From: JAHFUS01 sp035689115
Lineage (GTDB): Bacteria; Actinomycetota; Acidimicrobiia; Acidimicrobiales; GCA-2861595
Reading direction: 5' to 3'
NCBI GenBank assembly: GCA_035689115.1
Contig: DASSMA010000082.1
Location: 62,001 to 126,000, forward strand
Length of the DNA: 64,000 bases
The notes beneath the pieces are model-generated. The model was not told the origin of the DNA and did not search any database. It worked only from the letters and a program-made list of their open reading frames with translations. The position numbers and the translations under genes were made by a program. Of the stretch, positions 59,061 to 64,000 are shown in pieces; the first letter of the stretch is position 1, and the number at the start of each line of letters is the position of its first letter.

Positions 59061-59876
59061 GTGACGCTACCGGAGTGGGTCGCCCCCGACCCCCCGGACG
59101 ACACCGCCGGCGGCGAGGCCCCGGGCCGCCCCAGGCCCGATCCCGGGCTGGACGCCAAGCCGGTGCTCGAGTGGACCAACGAGGACTGGGCCCGCTGGAT
59201 CGAGACCGCCGAGCCGGTGGGGCTGCCCGCCCCGGAAACGGCCCGGGAGGAGCCGCCCGAGCAGGAGCCCGTCGACCACGGGGCGGGTGACGAGCCGGCC
59301 CCCGACGAGGCCGTCGAAGCGGAGCCACAAGCCGCCGTGGAGCCCGAGGCCGAGGACCCGGAGCCCCGGGCCGCCCCGGTGGAGACCACCGAGGCGTCGC
59401 CGGTGGCGGCGAGCACGGACAACGGCACCGACGAGGCGGCCGAGGTGCCCACGCCGCCGGCGGACGACGACGCCGGCGAGCCCGACTGGGGCGGGGTGGC
59501 CGAGCATCCGTGGTGGACGTCCGCACCGGCGCCCGACGAGCACGCGACGGCCGTGCTGGCCACCCCCTCCGTCGCGTCCACGCCCACGGCTACCAGAGTG
59601 GACGAACCGGCGCCGCTGCAACCGGTCGCCCGGCCGGCCCAGCCCGCCGTCCGGCGACCGGCGGCGGCGAAGCCGAAGCCCAAGCCCGCCCGGGCCAGGG
59701 CCCGGCCGGCGCCGGCCCGGGCGCGGAAGCGCCGGCCCGACGACGAGGGCGAGCACCGCGTCCGCAGTGCCCTGGGCCTGCTCGGGATGGCGGTGATGAC
59801 CGGGGCGATCCTCGCCGCGCTCATCACCGTGGCCGTGGTCGCCGTCAGCCTGGTGGTCCAGCGGGCCCTCGGCTGA
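59061..59876 (+). CDS. Acidic Pro/Glu-rich protein with C-terminal membrane helix
   Basis: 271 residues from GTG 59061. A conserved-looking N-terminus (LPEWVAPDPPDD ... VLEWTNEDWARWIE) is followed by a long disordered Pro/Glu/Ala stretch with the motif PWWTSAPAPDEHA, an Ala/Lys/Arg-rich block and one C-terminal membrane helix (about 240-265). Tail-anchored topology; it may act as a periplasmic linker or wall-associated factor. No family recognised. The gene is divergent from ylbL with about 90 bases between. Confidence 0.7.
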   Translation: MTLPEWVAPDPPDDTAGGEAPGRPRPDPGLDAKPVLEWTNEDWARWIETAEPVGLPAPETAREEPPEQEPVDHGAGDEPAPDEAVEAEPQAAVEPEAEDPEPRAAPVETTEASPVAASTDNGTDEAAEVPTPPADDDAGEPDWGGVAEHPWWTSAPAPDEHATAVLATPSVASTPTATRVDEPAPLQPVARPAQPAVRRPAAAKPKPKPARARARPAPARARKRRPDDEGEHRVRSALGLLGMAVMTGAILAALITVAVVAVSLVVQRALG

Positions 59877-59894
59877 GGGCCCGCCCTACCAGCG

Positions 59895-60254
59895 TCAGCT
59901 GCGGTTGAACCGACCGAAGCGGGCGGCACTGCCCGGGGCACCCACGGCCTCGGGGCCCGGCGCGCCCACGGCGGCGTCGACCTTCGGAGCGGGGTCGGCG
60001 TCGGCGACGGGCACCGGGATCTCCGGGGCGTGGGCCACGGGCGGTGCCGGCGCGGCGCCGGCCACGGCGGGCACGACGACCTTGTAGTACGTCTTGACCT
60101 CCAGCGGTACCTCCTGGAGCCGCCAGACCCGTGCGTCGGTGACGTGCTCCTGGTTCCGCAGGTGCTCCACGAACCGCACTGCCTCGTCCAGGGTCTCTGT
60201 CGGGTGGTACCCCGGCTTCCCCTCGGCGCTGCGGAAGTTGACCATGAACGACAT
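59895..60254 (-). CDS. Hypothetical protein, small alpha/beta domain with Pro-rich tail
   Basis: 119 residues. The first 70 (SFMVNFRSAEGKPGYHPTETLDEAVRF ... DARVWRLQEVPLEVKTYYKVV) look like a small alpha/beta domain; the rest is an Ala/Pro/Val-rich tail. GGAAAGGAGAGG before the ATG gives a very strong ribosome site. Unknown function. The stop is 19 bases after the neighbouring gene on the other strand. Confidence 0.65.
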   Translation of the reverse strand: MSFMVNFRSAEGKPGYHPTETLDEAVRFVEHLRNQEHVTDARVWRLQEVPLEVKTYYKVVVPAVAGAAPAPPVAHAPEIPVPVADADPAPKVDAAVGAPGPEAVGAPGSAARFGRFNRS

Positions 60255-60321
60255 GCGACCTCTCCTTTCCCGCCAAGGTTGTCGGCCGTGGCGGTGGCCG
60301 GCTTGAGCCGGCCCGGAAGGA

Positions 60322-60987
60322 TCAGGTCATGACCATGGACAGGTGCACCACGTAGCGGAACTTCGCCGAATGGGGCGGGTGGCAGCCGAAGATGGTGGCC
60401 GTGGGGGTGGGCGTCTGGTTCACGATGCTGAGGTTCTTCGGCGTGACGACCTCGGAGCTGGTCATGACGTAGACGGACCGCACGCCGTTGATCGTGAAGA
60501 TCACCTGGTCGCCTGCCACCAGCTGGTCGATGTTGAGGAACGGGTGGGTGTGGGTGACCCGGTGGCCGGCGAACACGGCGTTGCCCGGCTGGCCGGGCAT
60601 GGCGGTGCCGGGCCAGTGGCCGGGACCCCGGTCGATGGTGTTGAGGGTGATCCCCTCGAACACGGGGTGGACGAGCCCGATCTTCGGGATCTCGATCGTG
60701 CCGAGCTGCACCAGGGGCTCGGGGGCGCGGGCAGCCGGCACCCGCACCGGGCCGCCGGGCAGCCCGGAGGTGGCCCGCTTGGCGGGGGTCGTGGTGGAGG
60801 GGGCGGGCGCCGTCGTGGTGGTGGTGACCGGCGCCGTCGTGGTGGTGGTGGTTGTGGCCCCCACGGCCTGGAGCGGGTTGTCCCGCCCGGTGGAACCGCC
60901 ACCGGATCGCTCCACCACTACCGCCCCGGCCCCCGAGATGAGCAGGCCGACGCACAGCAGGAACACCAGCCGTCGCGTCCGTCGCAT
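60322..60987 (-). CDS. Class E-like sortase
   Basis: 221 residues. A signal-anchor helix (about 6-28) is followed by a Thr-rich linker and a sortase barrel (about 85-215): GTIEIPKIGLVHPVFEG, catalytic His in FAGHRVTHTHPF, and catalytic Cys in TIFGCHPPHSAKFRY with Arg/Lys following. The TLxTC of classical enzymes is replaced by TIFGC. It joins surface proteins to the wall, but no LPxTG-type substrate gene was seen in this window. Confidence 0.9.
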   Translation of the reverse strand: MRRTRRLVFLLCVGLLISGAGAVVVERSGGGSTGRDNPLQAVGATTTTTTTAPVTTTTTAPAPSTTTPAKRATSGLPGGPVRVPAARAPEPLVQLGTIEIPKIGLVHPVFEGITLNTIDRGPGHWPGTAMPGQPGNAVFAGHRVTHTHPFLNIDQLVAGDQVIFTINGVRSVYVMTSSEVVTPKNLSIVNQTPTPTATIFGCHPPHSAKFRYVVHLSMVMT

Positions 60988-61042
60988 GGTGCAACAGTGT
61001 GCCGCATGAATTGGCCGTCGCGAACATCACGAGGGGGACGAA

Positions 61043-61654
61043 TTGGGGTCCTCTGACCCGGTGACGGCCGGCGAGGCCCGCCGGCGGGGCCGGGCGGCGC
61101 GGGCCGGCCACGTCGCCGGGGGCGAGGCCGAGGCCCGGGGCCTCCAGGCCGACCCGTCGCCGCGCGTCCGGGCCACCGCCCTGGCCGCCCTGGCGCGCCT
61201 GGGCCGGGCCACCGCCGCCGACGTGGCCGCCGGGCTGGCCGATCCCGACCCCGCCGTGCGCCGGCGGGCGTGCGCCGTCGCCGTCGCCTTCCCGGCCGTC
61301 GACCTGGTGCCGCTCGCCGCCGACCCCGACCCGTCGGTGGTGGAGGCGGCCGCCTGGGCCCTGGGCGAGCGGCCGGCGTCGGCGGCGGCAGTCGCCGCCC
61401 TGGGCGCCGTGGCCGCGTCCCACGCCGACGCCCTGTGCCGGGAGGCGGCGGTCGCCGCCCTCGGCGCCCTGGGCGACCCCGCCGGCCTGCCGGTCATCCT
61501 GGCCGCCACCGGCGACAAGCCGGCCGTCCGCCGGCGGGCGGTCCTGGCCCTGGCCCCCTTCGAGGGGCCCGACGTGGAGGCCGCCCTCCGGCGGGCCCTC
61601 GACGACCGCGACCGGCAGGTGCGCCAGGCGGCCGAGGACCTCCTCGATGGGTAG
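61043..61654 (+). CDS. HEAT-repeat protein
   Basis: 203 residues made almost only of Ala, Arg, Asp and Val helices. Four or five HEAT/PBS-lyase-type repeats can be counted (VRATALAALARLG, VRRRACAVAVAFP, VVEAAAWALGERP, REAAVAALGALGD, VRRRAVLALAPFE). A scaffold for protein binding; partner unknown. TTG 61043 is preferred because GAGGGGG lies 5-6 bases upstream; GTG 61061 is the alternative. It overlaps bioA by 8 bases, so it belongs to the biotin operon by position. Confidence 0.82.
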   Translation: MGSSDPVTAGEARRRGRAARAGHVAGGEAEARGLQADPSPRVRATALAALARLGRATAADVAAGLADPDPAVRRRACAVAVAFPAVDLVPLAADPDPSVVEAAAWALGERPASAAAVAALGAVAASHADALCREAAVAALGALGDPAGLPVILAATGDKPAVRRRAVLALAPFEGPDVEAALRRALDDRDRQVRQAAEDLLDG

Positions 61655-62951
61655 GGCGGCCAACGAGGAGTGGGCCCGGCGGGACGCCGCCGTGGTGTGG
61701 CACGGGTTCACCCAGATGGCCTCGTTCCTCGACGAGGAGCCGGTGCTGGTGGAGCGGGCCGACGGCCACGAGCTGATCGACGCCGACGGGAACCGGTACC
61801 TCGACGCCATCTCGTCGCTGTGGGTCACCACGCTGGGGCACCGGGTGCCCGAGCTGGACCAGGCGGTGCGCGACCAGCTCGACCGCGTGGCCCACTCCAC
61901 GATGCTGGGGCACGGCAACGTGGTGGTCACCGAGCTGGCCGAGGCGCTGGCCGCCGTGGTGCCGGTCGACCGGGCCCACACGGTGTTCGCCTCCGACGGG
62001 GCGTCGGCGGTCGAGCAGGCCCTGAAGATGGCCTTCCACCTCCGGGTGAACGAGGGCACGCCCGAGCGCCGGCGGTTCCTGGCCTTCGAGGCGGCCTACC
62101 ACGGCGACAGCGTCGGCGCCCTGTCCCTCGGCGGCTCGGGGTTCGGCGCCGACCTGTTCGGGCCGCTGCGCTTTCCGGTGCTGCGGGCGCCCAGCTTCGG
62201 CGAGCCGGGGGCGGTGGCGGCCGCCGCCGGCCTGGTCGCCCGCCACGCCGGCGAGCTGGCCGCCGTGGTGGTGGAGCCGCTGGTGCAGTGCGCGGCGGGC
62301 ATGCTCATGGCCCCGCCCGAGGACTTCGCCGCCCTGGGCGAGGCGTGCCGGGCCCACGACGTGCTGCTGATCTGCGACGAGGTGGCCACCGGCTTCGGCC
62401 GCACGGGCACGCTCTTCGCCTCGTCGCAGGCCGGCCTGCGGCCAGACATCCTGTGCCTCGGCAAGGGGCTCACCGGCGGCTACCTCCCGATGTCGGCAAC
62501 CGTTGCGTCGCAACGGGTCTTCGACGGCTTCCTGGGCGCCGACCCCGGGCCCCGCACCTTCCTGCACGGCCACTCCTACGGCGGCAACGCCCTGGCGGCA
62601 GCGGTGGCGCTGCGCCACCTGCGGCTGCTGGAGGAGCGCGACGTGCTGGCCGACGTGGCCGACCGCTCCGCCCAGCTGGCTCGTCTTCTGGACGAGCGGG
62701 TGCTGCCCCTGGCCGAGGTGGCGGGCGTGCGGGTGCGGGGGCTGCTGGCGGGCATCGACCTGGCGCCGCCGGGGCCGGGGCTGCGCTGGGGGAGGCGGGT
62801 GTGCGCGGCAGCCGTCCGCCGGGGCGTTCTGCTGCGGCCGCTGGGCGACGTGATCGTGCTCGTGCCGCCCCTCACCGTCACCGCCGGCGAGGTCGAGCGC
62901 ATCGTCGACACCGTCGTCGCGTCCGTCGCGGAGGTGGCGGCGGGCCGGTGA
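61647..62951 (+). CDS. bioA: Adenosylmethionine-8-amino-7-oxononanoate aminotransferase
   Basis: 434 residues, class-III PLP aminotransferase. The PLP Lys is in LCLGKGLTGGY (about residue 273), with ISSLWVTTLGHRVPELD near the N-terminus, EPLVQCAAGM, CDEVATGFGRTG and FLHGHSYGGNALA. It converts KAPA to DAPA with SAM as amino donor, in biotin synthesis. The start overlaps the HEAT gene; its stop overlaps the bioF GTG by 4 bases (GTGA). Confidence 0.95.
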   Translation: MGRAANEEWARRDAAVVWHGFTQMASFLDEEPVLVERADGHELIDADGNRYLDAISSLWVTTLGHRVPELDQAVRDQLDRVAHSTMLGHGNVVVTELAEALAAVVPVDRAHTVFASDGASAVEQALKMAFHLRVNEGTPERRRFLAFEAAYHGDSVGALSLGGSGFGADLFGPLRFPVLRAPSFGEPGAVAAAAGLVARHAGELAAVVVEPLVQCAAGMLMAPPEDFAALGEACRAHDVLLICDEVATGFGRTGTLFASSQAGLRPDILCLGKGLTGGYLPMSATVASQRVFDGFLGADPGPRTFLHGHSYGGNALAAAVALRHLRLLEERDVLADVADRSAQLARLLDERVLPLAEVAGVRVRGLLAGIDLAPPGPGLRWGRRVCAAAVRRGVLLRPLGDVIVLVPPLTVTAGEVERIVDTVVASVAEVAAGR

Positions 62952-64000
62952 GCCGCTGGGCCGAGTGGGCGGGCGGGGAGGCGGCGCGGATCCGGGACGC
63001 CGGCCGCTGGCGCGCCGTGCGCGACGTCGACGGGCCGGGCCCGGAGGTCGTGCTCGACGGTGGCCGGCGGGTGGTGTCCTTCGCCTCCAACGACTACCTG
63101 GGCCTCACCCGCCACCCGGCGGTGGTGTCGGCCGCCGCCGCTGCCGTCCGCTCGATGGGGACCGGCGCCGGGTCGGCCCGCCTGGTGGCGGGGGGCCGGC
63201 CGCTGCACCGCGAGCTGGAGGCGGCCTTGGCCGACTGGAAGGGGGCGGAGGCGGCGGTGCTGTTCCCCACCGGCTACGCCGCCAACCTGGGCGTGCTCCA
63301 GGCCCTCGGCGGCGCCGGCGTCACCGTGGTGAGCGACCGGCTCAACCACGCGTCGATCGTGGACGGGTGCCGGCTGTCGCGCTCGGAGGTCGTGGTCGTC
63401 CCCCACGGCGACGTGGCGGCGGTGGAGGCGGCGGTGGCCGGCGCCGGGGACCGGGCCCTGGTGGTCACCGAGTCGGTGTTCTCCATGGACGGCGACGTGG
63501 CGCCGCTCGACGGGCTGGCGGCCGTCTGCCGGCGCCACGACGCCCTGCTGGTAATCGACGACGCCCACGCCGTGCTCGGGGCCGAGGCGCCGGCCGGCGC
63601 GCTGCGGGTCGGGACGCTGTCCAAGGCCCTGGGCTCGCTGGGCGGCTTCGTGGCCGGGCCGGCGGCCCTGTGCGAGCTGGTGGTGAACCGGGCCCGCACG
63701 TTCGTGTTCACCACCGCCTCGACGCCGGCCGACGCCGCCGCCGCCCTGGCCGCCCTGGCGGTGGTCCGCTCGGCCGAGGGCGACGAGCTGCGGGCCGGGC
63801 TCCGCGCGAACGTCGACCGGCTGCGGCCCGGCCACCCGAGCCCCATCGTGCCGGTGGTGGTGGGCGGAGAGGAGCAGGCCCTGGCCGCCTCGGCCGCCCT
63901 GCTCGAGCGGGGCTTCCTGGTCCCCGCCATCCGGCCGCCCACCGTGCCGCCCGGCACGTCCCGGCTGCGGGTGTCCCTGTCGGCCGCCCACACCGGCGAG
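62948..64000 (+). CDS. bioF: 8-amino-7-oxononanoate synthase, truncated by window end
   Basis: About 351 residues of a family of about 370-385 are present; the frame runs off the end of the window. Class-II PLP enzyme: FASNDYLGLTRHP, GTGAGSARLVAGG, ALFPTGYAANLG-like region, DRLNHASIVDG, VIDDAHAVLG with the PLP Asp, and the PLP Lys in TLSKALGSLGGF. It condenses pimeloyl-ACP or CoA with Ala, the step before bioA. GTG start shares GTGA with bioA. Confidence 0.93.
   Translation, partial: MSRWAEWAGGEAARIRDAGRWRAVRDVDGPGPEVVLDGGRRVVSFASNDYLGLTRHPAVVSAAAAAVRSMGTGAGSARLVAGGRPLHRELEAALADWKGAEAAVLFPTGYAANLGVLQALGGAGVTVVSDRLNHASIVDGCRLSRSEVVVVPHGDVAAVEAAVAGAGDRALVVTESVFSMDGDVAPLDGLAAVCRRHDALLVIDDAHAVLGAEAPAGALRVGTLSKALGSLGGFVAGPAALCELVVNRARTFVFTTASTPADAAAALAALAVVRSAEGDELRAGLRANVDRLRPGHPSPIVPVVVGGEEQALAASAALLERGFLVPAIRPPTVPPGTSRLRVSLSAAHTGE

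Overview
High-GC actinobacterial chromosome, most likely from the class Acidimicrobiia or a close relative. The basis is the uniformly GC-rich codon use, frequent GTG starts, 4-base ATGA or GTGA gene overlaps, and a typical actinobacterial gene set: UPF0182 membrane protein, class E sortase, PDZ-Lon (YlbL) protease, a DUF2510 protein, F420-type oxidoreductases and UdgX. The assignment to class is inference; no rRNA is present. One tRNA, initiator tRNA-Met, lies at 48991-49064. No CRISPR array, complete prophage, complete insertion sequence or replication origin was seen.

Layout. 1-3.5 kb: small housekeeping or unknown genes, a degenerate response regulator, a YbaK-type deacylase and a long perfect-armed inverted repeat (2676-2832). 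3.5-8.8 kb: RNA repair genes in one orientation (hen1, pnkp, rtcB). 8.9-15.3 kb: a hybrid histidine kinase with two receivers and an Hpt domain, a glyoxalase-PadR pair, and a polar amino-acid ABC importer. 15.5-20.1 kb: an overlapping operon kaiC-kaiB-kaiB-PAS/GGDEF/EAL, which joins a Kai-type ATPase module to cyclic-di-GMP turnover and has no kaiA. 20.2-23 kb: a lytic transglycosylase lipoprotein, a DsbA-like protein and a second diguanylate cyclase. 23.1-24.8 kb: DNA repair and topology genes (UdgX, topoisomerase IB).

24.8-48.9 kb is an accessory stretch rich in small stress, detoxification and regulatory genes: four DHFR/RibD-C-like reductases, VOC proteins, a CMD protein, cupin/TetR, ArsR, PNPOx-like, F420-type enzymes, alcohol dehydrogenases, an ABC-2 exporter, and an operon of two transglutaminase-like proteins with PEP carboxylase. 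It also holds several decayed genes: an alpha/beta hydrolase, an ECF sigma factor, an AAA/LuxR-type ATPase fused to an EF-Tu-like fragment at a deletion junction, a frameshifted transglutaminase, and integrase and VOC pieces. This looks like a region of past insertion and deletion.

49-64 kb returns to core genes: tRNA-fMet, UPF0182, a DivIVA-like coiled-coil protein, a FecR-like lipoprotein coupled to a membrane histidine kinase, the YlbL protease, sortase E, a HEAT-repeat protein and the biotin genes bioA and bioF (bioF runs off the end).

Two near-identical multi-hairpin repeats (4734-4912 and 12551-12769) sit directly after the stop codons of unrelated minus-strand genes and probably belong to a dispersed repeat family that also works in 3'-end formation. 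Several promoters carry perfect palindromic operators next to the regulator genes they probably serve (PadR, ArsR, TetR).
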